Shown: positions 1 to 9,340, numbered from the stretch's first letter. The stretch is DNA of 64,000 bases from Flavobacterium urumqiense (GCF_900108015.1 NZ_FNVP01000004.1:124001-188000); one strand, 5' to 3'. Numbers and translations are program-made. The notes: generated by a model from the sequence alone, not told the origin.

Positions 1-339
1 ATTGTGCATTATGATTTGGACAAATAAAATTATTTCCTAAAGCGTTGTAATTTACAGTATCCCTTCATGTGTACAGGATGAAGATACAGCAATAAAAGTT
101 CCTGAATTAGTTCTTGTTACTACAATACCTTTTGTGACTAAAAAACTCCCATTTATTGCTAATGAACCCGTACTTACATCAAGTGCAAAATCTACTCCAG
201 TTGGAGGCGGAGTTGTTGTTGCTGATAAGGAATTGTCACTAGAACAACTTAAAGCTAATCCTGCCATGCGAGCAGGCAGTAATGCGGCCGCGACTCCAAA
301 CCCTGCTATTGAAAAAAATTCTTTTCTATTCCTATTAAT
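1..339 (-). pseudogene. Rieske [2Fe-2S] lipoprotein, frameshifted and cut by the window edge
   Basis: On the minus strand the reading frame gives a hydrophobic leader, a lipobox-like LALSC, a Thr/Pro linker and the first half of a Rieske cluster motif, CTHEG, then stops at a TAA at 52-54. Shifting frame by one base right after CTHEG restores TVNYNALGNNFICPNHNA, which holds the second half, C-P-N-H. The two halves together make the C-x-H ... C-x-x-H ligand set of a Rieske domain, so the frame has lost one base near 57-62. The leader also reads openly upstream of the ATG at 265-267 through NRNRKEFFSIAGFGVAAALL, which looks like a true N-terminus, but no ATG is there; the only start-like codon is ATT at 337-339. 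The gene is therefore either decayed or carries a sequencing error. If intact, it would be a periplasm-facing electron-transfer lipoprotein. Confidence 0.72.
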
Positions 340-411
340 TATTTTTTTATTAATACTATTCTTCTCTGCAAATTAACTCTAAATATAAACGAAAATTGTT
401 AAAACTAAACG

Positions 412-432
412 TTCTTAAGCCAAAATTAAGAA
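412..432. promoter_or_regulatory. 7-bp perfect inverted repeat in a divergent intergenic region
   Basis: TTCTTAA at 412-418 is mirrored by TTAAGAA at 426-432 across a 7-base spacer. It lies between the divergent Rieske remnant and the LTA-synthase-like gene, a position suited to an operator. No cognate regulator is adjacent, so the role is a guess. Confidence 0.25.
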
Positions 433-500
433 TGGAATACATCTAATCCTTAATGCTTTTATTGTTTCAAATTACTATTTTTGTAAAAAAACAACTCCTA

Positions 501-2600
501 ATGACGATTTCAAAAAAGTTCTCTCCATTTTACAATCTTATGCTTTTTTATATTATTGTAAGCATCGTTTTAAGAATAGTATTACTACTGCATCCCATTA
601 CCCAAAGTTCATTTGGCTTTATCGATATTGTCAAAATATTCGGTTTTGGATTGATTTCTGATTTTTTCATTTTTGTATTGGTCAGCGGGTTTTTATGGTT
701 GTACCTGATTTTTATTTCGAATTCAAAATACTTTAAACCTTACGGTTACCTATTTTTCGGACTATTAGTTGCATTGTTGTTATATGTTTCCTTTGGTAAC
801 ACCATTCTTAATGAATATGGAGGCGCTTTACCTACTATTGGAATTGCTTTCATTGCCATAAAAACAATTTTATTTGGATTATTGCTCTTTTTACCAAAAT
901 ACCGAAGTCAAATTCGATTCTGGTTGTTTTCCTTTGTCATTTTCTTGTACGTCGTTTTAATTTTGCAAAATGGAATCAGCGAATACTTTTTCTGGAATGA
1001 ATTTGGTGTAAAATACAATTTTATAGCCGTAAATTATTTAGTTTATACCAATGAAGTTATCGGAAATATTATGCAGTCCTACCCTGTTATTCCAATATTT
1101 GGTGCATTGTTTATTGTGGCGGGTTTAATAACTTACCTAATTGTTAGAAGATCCAGAAGTTATATTGACAGCATCCCTACTTTTGTACAAAAAATACAAT
1201 TGTCTGGAATATATCTTCTCCTTTTTGGACTTTCTTTATCCGTAATACCAATTTTAGCGGCTCAGGAAAATTCTCAAAATATTTTTGCCAATGAATTAGA
1301 AGCAAACGGAATATATAAATTCTTTTTAGCCTTTAAAAATAGTGAATTAGACTATTTCAAATTCTATAAAACATTACCTGAAAAAGAAGCTTATGCCTTG
1401 TTGCGAGAGCAAATTCCTGGAATTTCAGGAGAAAATTCTCTGCACAAAATTCAAAGTGAAGCTACAGAGAATCACAAGAATGTTGTATTAATCACCATCG
1501 AAAGTTACAGCGCTGATTTTATGAAAACATACGGAAATGAGCAAAATCTTACTCCGTTCTTGGATAGTTTGGCAACAAAAAGCTTATTGTTTACCAACCT
1601 TTATGCAGTAGGGAATCGTACTGTTCGAGGTCTTGAAGCAGTAACTTTGTGTTTTCCTCCAACTGCTGGTGAAAGTGTCGTAAAAAGAGAAGATAATAAG
1701 AACAAATTTTCAACAGGAAACATCTTCAAACAAAAAGGCTATAATGTAAAATTCCTTTACGGCGGTGATGCTTTTTTTGATAACATGGAAGATTTCTATA
1801 CTGGAAACGGTTATGGAATTGTAGATAAAAAAACATTTACTCCTGAAGAAATCACTTTTGCGAATGTATGGGGCGTTTGTGATGAGGATATGTACAACAA
1901 AGCAATTAAGGTGATGAATGATGAAGCAAAGCAAAATAAGCCTTTCTTTAACCATATTATGACGGTTAGTAATCACAGACCGTTTACCTATCCAAATAAT
2001 AAAATTGATATTCCTGGAGATGCAAAATCTCGTGATGGTGGCGTGAAATATACAGATTTTGCCATGAAGAAATTCTTCGAAATGGCGAGTAAACAACCTT
2101 GGTTTGCAAATACTGTTTTTGTCATTCTCGCAGATCATTGTGCGTCCAGCGCGGGAAAAACTGAACTTCCGGTTGATAAATACAGAATTCCGGCAATGAT
2201 TTACAGCCCGGGTTATATTCAACCAAAACAGTACACGAATTTGATGTCTCAGATAGATGTTATGCCTACATTATTTGGATTATTAAATTTTAATTACCAA
2301 AGTAAATTCTATGGTCAGGACGTTTTAAAACCAGACTATAAACCCAGAGCTTTAATAGCTACCTATCAGGATTTGGGGTTGATAAAAGATAATGTTTTAA
2401 CTGTTATTTCACCTAAACAACAAGTAAAACAATTTAAATTGACTTTGAAAAAAGAGCAAAAAACAGCGCCAGATTTTCAAATCTATTACGACCAAATTCC
2501 ATTGGTAAAGGAAAGAACCGATTTAGTAAAACAAACTATTTCGTATTATCAAACGGCTTCGGATATGCTAAAGAAAAAGAAATATCAGAATGTAAACTAA
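501..2600 (+). CDS. LTA synthase family phosphoglycerol transferase / sulfatase-fold membrane protein
   Basis: About 699 residues. The first ~260 residues hold five or so hydrophobic segments, followed by an alkaline-phosphatase-superfamily domain facing the periplasm. The catalytic core is recognisable: TIESYS (metal-binding Glu), GNRTVRGLEA with the nucleophilic Thr, a GGDAFFDN segment, and LADHC as the late metal-binding Asp-His. Family members (LtaS, MdoB/OpgB) move phosphoglycerol, or phosphoethanolamine in relatives, onto an exported polymer. Gram-negative Bacteroidetes have no lipoteichoic acid, so the acceptor here is unknown and may be a periplasmic glycan or surface polysaccharide. 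The start is taken at ATG 501, where MTISKKF precedes the first membrane segment; an in-frame ATG at 453 would add an unlikely hydrophobic tail. A terminator follows directly. Confidence 0.86.
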   Translation: MTISKKFSPFYNLMLFYIIVSIVLRIVLLLHPITQSSFGFIDIVKIFGFGLISDFFIFVLVSGFLWLYLIFISNSKYFKPYGYLFFGLLVALLLYVSFGNTILNEYGGALPTIGIAFIAIKTILFGLLLFLPKYRSQIRFWLFSFVIFLYVVLILQNGISEYFFWNEFGVKYNFIAVNYLVYTNEVIGNIMQSYPVIPIFGALFIVAGLITYLIVRRSRSYIDSIPTFVQKIQLSGIYLLLFGLSLSVIPILAAQENSQNIFANELEANGIYKFFLAFKNSELDYFKFYKTLPEKEAYALLREQIPGISGENSLHKIQSEATENHKNVVLITIESYSADFMKTYGNEQNLTPFLDSLATKSLLFTNLYAVGNRTVRGLEAVTLCFPPTAGESVVKREDNKNKFSTGNIFKQKGYNVKFLYGGDAFFDNMEDFYTGNGYGIVDKKTFTPEEITFANVWGVCDEDMYNKAIKVMNDEAKQNKPFFNHIMTVSNHRPFTYPNNKIDIPGDAKSRDGGVKYTDFAMKKFFEMASKQPWFANTVFVILADHCASSAGKTELPVDKYRIPAMIYSPGYIQPKQYTNLMSQIDVMPTLFGLLNFNYQSKFYGQDVLKPDYKPRALIATYQDLGLIKDNVLTVISPKQQVKQFKLTLKKEQKTAPDFQIYYDQIPLVKERTDLVKQTISYYQTASDMLKKKKYQNVN

Positions 2601-2608
2601 ATAAAAAT

Positions 2609-2637
2609 GGGTGAGATATTAGTCTCACCCGTTTTTA
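2609..2637. terminator. Rho-independent terminator, bidirectional
   Basis: GGGTGAGA (2609-2616) pairs with TCTCACCC (2623-2630) over a 6-nt loop. On the plus strand GTTTTTATTT follows; on the minus strand ATTTTTATTT follows. It sits between convergent genes and can serve both. Confidence 0.9.
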
Positions 2638-2661
2638 TTTATAATAATTGCTGAAAATAAT

Positions 2662-3660
2662 TTATTCTTTTTCGCTTTCTAAACCAAAAAGATCTCCTTT
2701 TTTAAATGATTTTAAATCCTGTTTTAGTCCTTTTCTATTGCGTTTTGTAAGTGCCGCATTATCAAGGTTACTTAAATCCGGTTTTCCAGCATTTACCCAA
2801 GCAGTGTACCAAAAACTAGCGGTTGCAGTAATCGCTTTTTTCATTTGTTTTTCAACCATGCCGTCTAAAGCTGTGTGAAGTTTCCCTGCATATTCATCTG
2901 AATATAAAACACCACCATATTTGTTCTTTACAATCTTCCCAGCTTCGTCCATGACATACATTTTATTTTCAGGAGTTGCAGTTCTTAATTTTCTGTCAAT
3001 AGCCAATAATGGTTCCACTAAACTATGAGTGTCTAAAATAATATCCCATGTTGCTTGATCTACATTTTCAATATATTTACCTTCCTCTACATTGAATTTA
3101 TAATCTTTTACAAATAATTCAGGCAAACGGCTTTCCCATAAAGAATGAATTCCTTTTTGATTAGTATTTTGACCATCATGATTGTCTGAAGTATGTAATG
3201 GCATATGTGCATCGGCTATATAATGTCCTAGGTCAGCAGCAATGAATAAAATTTCTGTTTTTCTTTTTTCTTTGAAAGCCTTCGTCAATTTGCCCATCAT
3301 TTCCTGAATGTACCAAGGTAATGTTCCGTTTTTCGACAAGAATTTCTCATCATATTTTTTCTTGGCAGCTTCCATAGTTTTAGGAAAACTGTCTTTAGCA
3401 CCAAAATTCTCCATGTCAAAATAATGACGAGGACCTTCCGATTTGTCACTTAAAACAGATTTTCTTAAATCTGGAACAGTTGATTCCTGCGTAATAAAAT
3501 CAATATGATTATAAAAAAAAGTCTGTAATGGTTTTGGGAGCGCCATTACTGCAGCATTGTTGATTCGTTCATGTCCGACAATACCCCATGATAAAAGAAA
3601 AAAAGTAATGCTTATTACAGATAACGCAATAAGTGTAGGTCTAATTTTAAAATTTTTCAT
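2662..3660 (-). CDS. S1/P1-type zinc-dependent nuclease / phospholipase C family protein
   Basis: 332 residues with an N-terminal hydrophobic signal/anchor segment. The mature part begins SWGIVGHERIN, matching the family pattern in which the Trp and His near the new N-terminus bind zinc. Further candidate zinc ligands are VPDLRKS, the His-Asp of GPRHYFDME, and the strongly conserved LGHYIADAHMPLHTSDNHDG. This fold is shared by S1/P1 nucleases, which cut single-stranded nucleic acids, and by bacterial phospholipase C. The ADAHMPLH-DNHDG arrangement favours the nuclease side. It is probably exported to the periplasm or secreted. The gene is convergent with the LTA-synthase-like gene and shares its terminator. 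The exact substrate cannot be read from the sequence. Confidence 0.78.
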   Translation of the reverse strand: MKNFKIRPTLIALSVISITFFLLSWGIVGHERINNAAVMALPKPLQTFFYNHIDFITQESTVPDLRKSVLSDKSEGPRHYFDMENFGAKDSFPKTMEAAKKKYDEKFLSKNGTLPWYIQEMMGKLTKAFKEKRKTEILFIAADLGHYIADAHMPLHTSDNHDGQNTNQKGIHSLWESRLPELFVKDYKFNVEEGKYIENVDQATWDIILDTHSLVEPLLAIDRKLRTATPENKMYVMDEAGKIVKNKYGGVLYSDEYAGKLHTALDGMVEKQMKKAITATASFWYTAWVNAGKPDLSNLDNAALTKRNRKGLKQDLKSFKKGDLFGLESEKE

Positions 3661-3760
3661 TAAATTTATTTTTTTTGAAGGACAAATGTATTTCTTTAAA
3701 TCGTTATTAAAAAAAATCTAGTTTAAGATTCTGTTAATTTTAAAAAAAAAATCTATCTAA

Positions 3761-4501
3761 ATGTTTCGCCATCAAGGAAAAAACAGAACTTTTATTCATA
3801 ATTTACGTTTGGCCACATTATTGTCATTTGTGGCGGGAATTGTAAATGTCACAGGAGTTTTATCGATAAAAACTTTGACAACGAATGTCACAGGTCATTT
3901 TGCCTATTTTGCTGAAGAGGTTATGAAGCATCATTATTCCGCTGCAATTACTTTTTTTATTTTTACAATTTTCTTTCTAATCGGTTCTTTTGTATCCAAT
4001 TTTTTAGCCGAATTAATTTCGAAAAAACATCCAAATTTATCCCATGTTATTCCCATTACCTTAGAAATAATTGTTTTGATTGGTGTTGGGATTTTCGGAG
4101 GACAATCGGAATTATCTTCGTTTGAAGGCAAATGGATTGCTTTTTCTCTGCTTTTTGCCATGGGAATTCAAAATTCATTGGTAACAAAAATTTCGCAATC
4201 AACGGTCAGAACTACCCATTTGACAGGACTTTTTACTGATTTAGGAATAGAACTGTCCCAACTTTTTTTCTATAAAAAACCGGAAGAAACAAAAAAATTA
4301 AAGATCAGTATTTATCTAAGATTATCGATTATAATTTTCTTCTTTCTAGGATGCTTTTCGGGAGGTTTTATGTATATTTTCTTGGAAATGAAAACACTTT
4401 TTGTATCCGCGTTCTTTCTTTTGGTGGCACTTTTATATGATTACATCAGACTTCAATTTCATGTTATTAAAAGAAAAACCTTTCATCATAAAACTAATTG
4501 A
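3761..4501 (+). CDS. DUF1275 (YoaK-like) integral membrane protein
   Basis: 246 residues, mostly membrane: roughly six hydrophobic segments. The start FVAGIVNVTGVLSIKTLTTN followed by VTGHFAYFAEE, and the central GIQNSLVTKISQSTVRTTHLTG, are the hallmark stretches of the YoaK/DUF1275 family. The family has no settled function; some members sit near stress or transport genes. The C-terminus is basic. The stop codon overlaps the end of the convergent YeiH-type gene by 8 bp, so no terminator separates the two. Confidence 0.8.
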   Translation: MFRHQGKNRTFIHNLRLATLLSFVAGIVNVTGVLSIKTLTTNVTGHFAYFAEEVMKHHYSAAITFFIFTIFFLIGSFVSNFLAELISKKHPNLSHVIPITLEIIVLIGVGIFGGQSELSSFEGKWIAFSLLFAMGIQNSLVTKISQSTVRTTHLTGLFTDLGIELSQLFFYKKPEETKKLKISIYLRLSIIIFFFLGCFSGGFMYIFLEMKTLFVSAFFLLVALLYDYIRLQFHVIKRKTFHHKTN

Positions 4502-5459
4502 AATAAATTATTGCCGAAAGAGTGCCAATTGCGATGAAAATCCAAAGTGAAATACCTTGCAATAAAGGTTTGAAACCAACCGATTTTAATGCATTTAGAT
4601 TCAAGCCTGCACCAATTAAAAACAAAGTTACCGTAAGGCCTATTTTAGCAATTGATACTAAATGCGGCGCTATTATGGCAGTTTGAGGTGTGTAAGTATT
4701 CATAATCATGGCCAAAATAAACAGTCCTATAAAATATGGGATTTTGATTTTACTGGATTTATTTTTAAAAATAACTGAAGTGATTAAAGCAACTGGAATT
4801 ATCCATAAAGCTCTGGCTAATTTTACTGTAGTTGCTATTTGTAAAGCTTGAGCACCATATTTATTAGCAGCGCCAACAACAGAACTGGTGTCGTGAATAG
4901 CTATGGCACACCATAATCCAAATTCTTTTTGCGATAAATTCAATGCATGACCTACAGCAGGAAACAAAAATAGTGCAACCGAATTCAGAATAAAAATAAC
5001 TCCCAAAGCAACTGATGTTTGCTTTTCATCTGATTGAATTATCGGTGCAATTGCAGCAATAGCACTTCCTCCACAAATAGCAGTTCCACAAGAAATTAAA
5101 TGGGAAGTTTTCTTTTCGATGTTAAACCACCTGCCAAGAAAAGTTCCTAAAATTAAAGTACTAAAAATAGATGCGACTGTAAATAGAAATCCTTCCTTTC
5201 CCGCTGATAAAGTGGTAGTGATATTCATACCAAAACCTAACCCAACAACCGAAATTTGCAGCAATATATTCGTTGCTTTATGGTTGAGATGTATAAAAGG
5301 ATGCCCCGAAAGATTTGCTAAAACTAAACCTAAAAATAAAGCAATTGGTGGGGAAATAAATGAAGTCATACAAACCAATAACAAAACAGCAAAAATGATT
5401 TGTTGCAATGTTGGATTGATTTTTAATAAGTTAAAGCTGGAATATTGATTCGTTTCCAA
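4494..5459 (-). CDS. YeiH-family putative sulfate exporter
   Basis: 321 residues with about ten hydrophobic segments and little else, matching the usual size of YeiH/PF03601 proteins. Conserved stretches include SCGTAICGGSAIAAIAPII, the signature of the family, and HDTSSVVGAANKYG. The family is annotated as conserved hypothetical or putative sulfate exporter, with no firmly proven substrate. It lies 75 bp downstream of a LysR regulator on the same strand. The enterobacterial yeiE-yeiH neighbourhood shows a comparable pairing, which suggests that the regulator controls the transporter. Confidence 0.85.
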   Translation of the reverse strand: METNQYSSFNLLKINPTLQQIIFAVLLLVCMTSFISPPIALFLGLVLANLSGHPFIHLNHKATNILLQISVVGLGFGMNITTTLSAGKEGFLFTVASIFSTLILGTFLGRWFNIEKKTSHLISCGTAICGGSAIAAIAPIIQSDEKQTSVALGVIFILNSVALFLFPAVGHALNLSQKEFGLWCAIAIHDTSSVVGAANKYGAQALQIATTVKLARALWIIPVALITSVIFKNKSSKIKIPYFIGLFILAMIMNTYTPQTAIIAPHLVSIAKIGLTVTLFLIGAGLNLNALKSVGFKPLLQGISLWIFIAIGTLSAIIYFN

Positions 5460-5520
5460 AGTAAAGCAGTTGAATTATTATTTTACAAAGGTGTATAGAT
5501 AATTCAATAGTTACCAATTG

Positions 5521-5539
5521 TATAACATAATGCCTTATA
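5521..5539. promoter_or_regulatory. Candidate LysR-type operator before the YeiH gene
   Basis: TATAA (5521-5525) and TTATA (5535-5539) form a 5+5 inverted repeat over 9 bases, similar in shape to LysR-family boxes. It overlaps the lysR stop codon and lies about 62 bp upstream of the yeiH-type start, where an activator site would be expected. It is AT-rich and short, so chance is a real alternative. Confidence 0.28.
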
Positions 5540-6431
5540 ACTTTAAATTATAGTAACTGGAGATATTTTTAATGAACAATTCTGAAAGTGAATCTGTTTT
5601 TCCTTGCAATGTAATGATATAAAAAAAACGTTCAATCATTAAGTTTTTGACATCAATAACTGTCAATTCATTGTTTTTTAGTTCTTTGTTTACGGCGTGA
5701 ATGGAAATAAAAGCAACACAAGTAGAATTCATCAGATATGATTTTATACTTTCGGTGCTTCCTAACTGCATTTCAACAGTTAGTTGAGAAAGCTTAATTT
5801 CAAAAGGTTTCAAAGCATATTCGATAACTTCCAGTGTTCCTGAACCTTGTTCTCGCGTCAGAAATCGCATGTTTTTAAAATCTTCTTTTGTAATTTCCTC
5901 TTTGTTAACTAATGGATTTTTACTATTGCAAACTAGCACTAATTCATCTTTTAAAAATTTGGTATATTTAATAGATTGATTTTTAGATTGCCCTTCTACA
6001 ATTCCTATTTCAATTTCTTTGTTCAATAAGGCGCTCTCAATTTGTTCTGTATTACCATTGAGCAAATTAACCTTGATATCCTTCATTTTTTGATGGAAAA
6101 GGGCCAAAAGTGGTGGAATAATATATTGCGAAATCGTCGTGCTGGCTCCCAATCGTAACGTTCCCTGCTGTTGATTAATTAGCGTACTTAAATCGAAATC
6201 TATTTCACGATAAATTTCAAATATATTTTTAGTATGTGTTAACAGCAATTCACCTGCTTTTGTAAGCGAAATTTTGGAACCATTTCTATCAAAAAGTTTA
6301 ATTTTATATTGTTCTTCTAATTCTTGAATGTGCTTGGAAACGGCAGGTTGCGTAATAAACAATTCCGTTGCCGCTTTTGTAAAACTCAATCTGTTGGCAA
6401 CAGTGTAGAATACTTTCAGTCTAAAATCCAT
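5535..6431 (-). CDS. LysR-family transcriptional regulator
   Basis: 298 residues, the normal LysR length. The N-terminal winged-helix DNA-binding domain reads FYTVANRLSFTKAATELFIT with QPAVSKHIQELEE as the recognition helix region. The rest is a two-lobe periplasmic-binding-protein-like effector domain (for example LRLGASTTISQYIIPPLL). The effector domain resembles the CysB/CbbR-type group. It lies 26 bp downstream of the VWA gene and 75 bp upstream of the YeiH-family transporter, so it probably senses an anion or sulfur-related metabolite and controls that transporter. The effector is inferred only from the neighbour. Confidence 0.88.
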   Translation of the reverse strand: MDFRLKVFYTVANRLSFTKAATELFITQPAVSKHIQELEEQYKIKLFDRNGSKISLTKAGELLLTHTKNIFEIYREIDFDLSTLINQQQGTLRLGASTTISQYIIPPLLALFHQKMKDIKVNLLNGNTEQIESALLNKEIEIGIVEGQSKNQSIKYTKFLKDELVLVCNSKNPLVNKEEITKEDFKNMRFLTREQGSGTLEVIEYALKPFEIKLSQLTVEMQLGSTESIKSYLMNSTCVAFISIHAVNKELKNNELTVIDVKNLMIERFFYIITLQGKTDSLSELFIKNISSYYNLKL

Positions 6432-6457
6432 GCTTCCGTTTTTATTTGGGTAACGTA

Positions 6458-8485
6458 TTACAACAATCCATTATATTTTCTAACAAACCATTCCGTTGCA
6501 AGAAGAATGGAAATCAAAACTAACAACCAAACCCAATCAATTAAAGGCATTTTGGTCATGTTATTTTTTTGAATTGATTTGTACTCCTCATTTTCTAAAA
6601 GCGATTTTATCAAAACATCTGCCTGGTCGGGATAATACTCTTTTCCATGAGTTTCCAATGCTAATTGAGATAATTTTTCTACATCGGGATTTACAAATTG
6701 TTTTTCAATATCAAAATCCAAAATTTCAAAATGACTGGAATAGGTGGTTTTTGAATTTAACTCTTTTACAGAAAAATTATAACTTCCTGCAGAAAGTCCG
6801 TCAAGATTGACGGTATAAGAATTATTTCCCTTTAATAAATCGTAGTTTTTAGTTTGCTTGGTTTTAGTATTGGTAACGGCAATTGTCAATCTTGCTTTCT
6901 CGTCAAATTCATAATTTTTATTAAAATACTGTGCGGAAATTTCAATTGCTTCTCCTGAATTATAAAAACTTTCGTGTTCTACAACCAATGACTTTTTGGA
7001 GTTATTGGAAGCCAAAAACTGAATAATCTTATCGATAAAAATATCAAATTTTGCAAACGACTGATTATCGATATGACTTTGTAACCGCCATTTCCAGCTA
7101 TTTTCACCTAATAGAAAAGCAGTACGTTTTCCTTGATTCTCCGTAAAAGCGAGTAATGGAGCATTCGTTTCTATATTTCTGATTTTTGACGATAGTAAGA
7201 CTGATACATTACCATTAGCAGTTACAGTTCCAAAAGGATTTTGCAGCGGTGGGAAATTTTCAAAACCAATATTATCAATCGCAAAAAGATTAAACTGAGA
7301 ACTAAATACCGACAAATAATCTTCTTTTTGTCCACTCAATTTAAATGTTAAACTGCTTTGGTTTTCATTCAAAAAATTGAAATCGGTATTGTTTCCAGTA
7401 ATAATAAAAGTATTGATTCCCGCTAATTTAGCGGTGTCAAAGACCGACTTAAATTCGATAGTTGGCTGGTATAAAATCAAAACATTATAATCTTGTAATG
7501 ACCTGATATCGTTTGGCTTAACAATAGTAACTTTACGTTGTGCATTACTTTCTATGCCACGTTTCAAAGCAGCAACATCAGGATGATTTATAGCTGAAAC
7601 TATGGCCACATTTGTCTTTTGATCAATAACTTCTACAGCAAAATTCTTGGTATTATTGAAGCTGTTTTTTTCATTTTCTCTGGATGTAATACTAGCTTTA
7701 AAAACTTGTAAACCTACTTTATTGGCTGGCAAGAGTATATTTAGTATTGCCGTTTTTTTCGAAGGAGAAAATAAAATTTGTTGTTTGCTTACTACTGAAT
7801 TTCCTTGCGTAATATTAAAATCAGCAGAGACACTTTTAGTTCCTGAATACTGTAAAAAAACTTCTATCGGGAATTTATTTTTATAGAAAGCATATTTATT
7901 AACGTTCAGTTGATTGATTTTTAAATCAAATAATTTTGTGGTATCACCTAATATTATGGGATAAACTTTATTAGCCGCATCAAAACTATATACATAATCA
8001 TTTCCCGAAGTCTGATTTCCATCAGTAATAATAACTGTAGGGAAGATTACATTTCGATTGATACTCTTTAAATTTTTGGCAATAACTTCAAGGTTCGTTT
8101 GCGTTCCTTTAAAATTAAACGTGGAAGCTGGCTCAAAATCAGTATCAAATTGATAGGATTGCAAGTCAAACTTATCTCGGATTGCCCCATTTGAGCTAAT
8201 TTTTTTATACAATTCCAATGCTTTTTCTTTAGCATTCAAAAAAGTAACAGAACTGGAATTGTCAACAACAATTGCCAAAGGCGTTTTTACAATTTCTAAG
8301 GTGTTTTTAGTAATTATTGGGTTTATGAGCAATAATAAAATCAAAAATAAAGAGGCAAAACGTAAAAATGCCAAAAACAAATTGACTTTCGATTTGTTTT
8401 TGACATTGTATAAATATTGGTAAAATGACAAACCGCCTGCTACAACTAATGAAAGTATAATCAATAAAATAGTTGCTGTTGTCAT
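6458..8485 (-). CDS. VWA-domain membrane protein, BatA/BatB-like
   Basis: 675 residues. Two N-terminal hydrophobic segments are followed by a von Willebrand A domain whose metal site (MIDAS) is visible: AIVVDNSSSV supplies the D-x-S-x-S and VIITDGNQTSG the distal Asp. A long beta-rich region follows and the protein ends with a membrane segment, MPLIDWVWLLVLISILLATE, and a short charged tail. The layout, membrane-anchored with a large extracytoplasmic part, is common in Bacteroidetes and resembles the Bat (aerotolerance) proteins, but the usual bat/moxR neighbours are absent. The function is unknown; a scaffolding or binding role is likely. Confidence 0.75.
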   Translation of the reverse strand: MTTATILLIILSLVVAGGLSFYQYLYNVKNKSKVNLFLAFLRFASLFLILLLLINPIITKNTLEIVKTPLAIVVDNSSSVTFLNAKEKALELYKKISSNGAIRDKFDLQSYQFDTDFEPASTFNFKGTQTNLEVIAKNLKSINRNVIFPTVIITDGNQTSGNDYVYSFDAANKVYPIILGDTTKLFDLKINQLNVNKYAFYKNKFPIEVFLQYSGTKSVSADFNITQGNSVVSKQQILFSPSKKTAILNILLPANKVGLQVFKASITSRENEKNSFNNTKNFAVEVIDQKTNVAIVSAINHPDVAALKRGIESNAQRKVTIVKPNDIRSLQDYNVLILYQPTIEFKSVFDTAKLAGINTFIITGNNTDFNFLNENQSSLTFKLSGQKEDYLSVFSSQFNLFAIDNIGFENFPPLQNPFGTVTANGNVSVLLSSKIRNIETNAPLLAFTENQGKRTAFLLGENSWKWRLQSHIDNQSFAKFDIFIDKIIQFLASNNSKKSLVVEHESFYNSGEAIEISAQYFNKNYEFDEKARLTIAVTNTKTKQTKNYDLLKGNNSYTVNLDGLSAGSYNFSVKELNSKTTYSSHFEILDFDIEKQFVNPDVEKLSQLALETHGKEYYPDQADVLIKSLLENEEYKSIQKNNMTKMPLIDWVWLLVLISILLATEWFVRKYNGLL

Positions 8486-8565
8486 ATACCAGAATTAAAA
8501 GATTGAATAATTTAAGAATTTAAAAACAAATATTCAATAAATAATTTTTAAATCATGAAATTATA

Positions 8566-9312
8566 CTAAGTAAGCATTCCTCCACAAACGTTCATAACCT
8601 GACCGGTTATATATGCACTCATATCAGAAGCAAAGAAAAGACAAGCATTTGCAACATCTTCAGTAGTTCCACCACGTTTCAATGGAATTCCGTCTCTCCA
8701 ACCTTGAACCACATCATCACTTAATTTAGCCGTCATTTCAGTTTCAATAAATCCTGGTGCAATTGCGTTGCAACGAATATTACGAGAACCTAGTTCTAAC
8801 GCTACTGATTTTGTAAATCCAATAACACCTGCTTTTGAAGCCGCATAATTCGTTTGACCCGCATTACCCTTCACTCCTACTACAGAACTCATATTAATAA
8901 TAGATCCTGAACGTTGTTTCAAGAAAGTGCGTTGAATCGCTTTGGTCATATTAAAAACAGATTTTAAATTGACATCAATTACTTGGTCAAAATCGGCTTC
9001 AGACATACGCATCAATAAATTATCTTTGGTAATTCCAGCGTTATTAATCAAAACATCAACAGTTCCAAATTCGGCAATTACTGCATCAACCATAGTTTGC
9101 GCCTCGTTAAAATCAGCAGCGTTTGATTGATATCCTTTGGCTTTAATTCCAAGTGCGTTCAATTCACTCTCCAGAACCAAAGCTGATTCAACGGATGAAC
9201 TGTACGTAAAAGCAACATTTGCACCATTTTTCGCAAAAATCTCTGCAATTCCTTTACCAATTCCGCGACTTGCTCCAGTAATTATGACAACCTTTCCTTC
9301 TAGTAATTTCAT
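8566..9312 (-). CDS. fabG: 3-oxoacyl-[acyl-carrier-protein] reductase
   Basis: 248 residues, the standard length of a classical short-chain dehydrogenase. The NADPH-binding motif TGASRGIG is at residues 12-19, NNAGI follows the fourth strand, and the catalytic Ser (NMSSVVG) and Tyr-x-x-x-Lys (YAASK) are present. The C-terminal DMSAYITGQVMNVCGGM is typical of FabG rather than of sugar or steroid dehydrogenases. It reduces 3-oxoacyl-ACP in the fatty-acid elongation cycle in the cytoplasm. It stands alone here rather than in a fab cluster. An interspersed repeat lies about 30-110 bp upstream, between the gene and a possible -7 promoter element. Confidence 0.93.
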   Translation of the reverse strand: MKLLEGKVVIITGASRGIGKGIAEIFAKNGANVAFTYSSSVESALVLESELNALGIKAKGYQSNAADFNEAQTMVDAVIAEFGTVDVLINNAGITKDNLLMRMSEADFDQVIDVNLKSVFNMTKAIQRTFLKQRSGSIINMSSVVGVKGNAGQTNYAASKAGVIGFTKSVALELGSRNIRCNAIAPGFIETEMTAKLSDDVVQGWRDGIPLKRGGTTEDVANACLFFASDMSAYITGQVMNVCGGMLT

Positions 9313-9340
9313 GTTCTAAAATTAATTTAATTTTTATTTG

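Noticed and set aside
134..376. 80-aa open frame on the plus strand
   Set aside because: It lies opposite the Rieske remnant, whose minus-strand frame carries recognisable motifs; the plus frame ends in a low-complexity Leu/Ile/Phe stretch.
1710..2222. 170-aa open frame on the minus strand within the LTA-synthase-like gene
   Set aside because: It is the antisense shadow of a conserved catalytic region and shows no domain.
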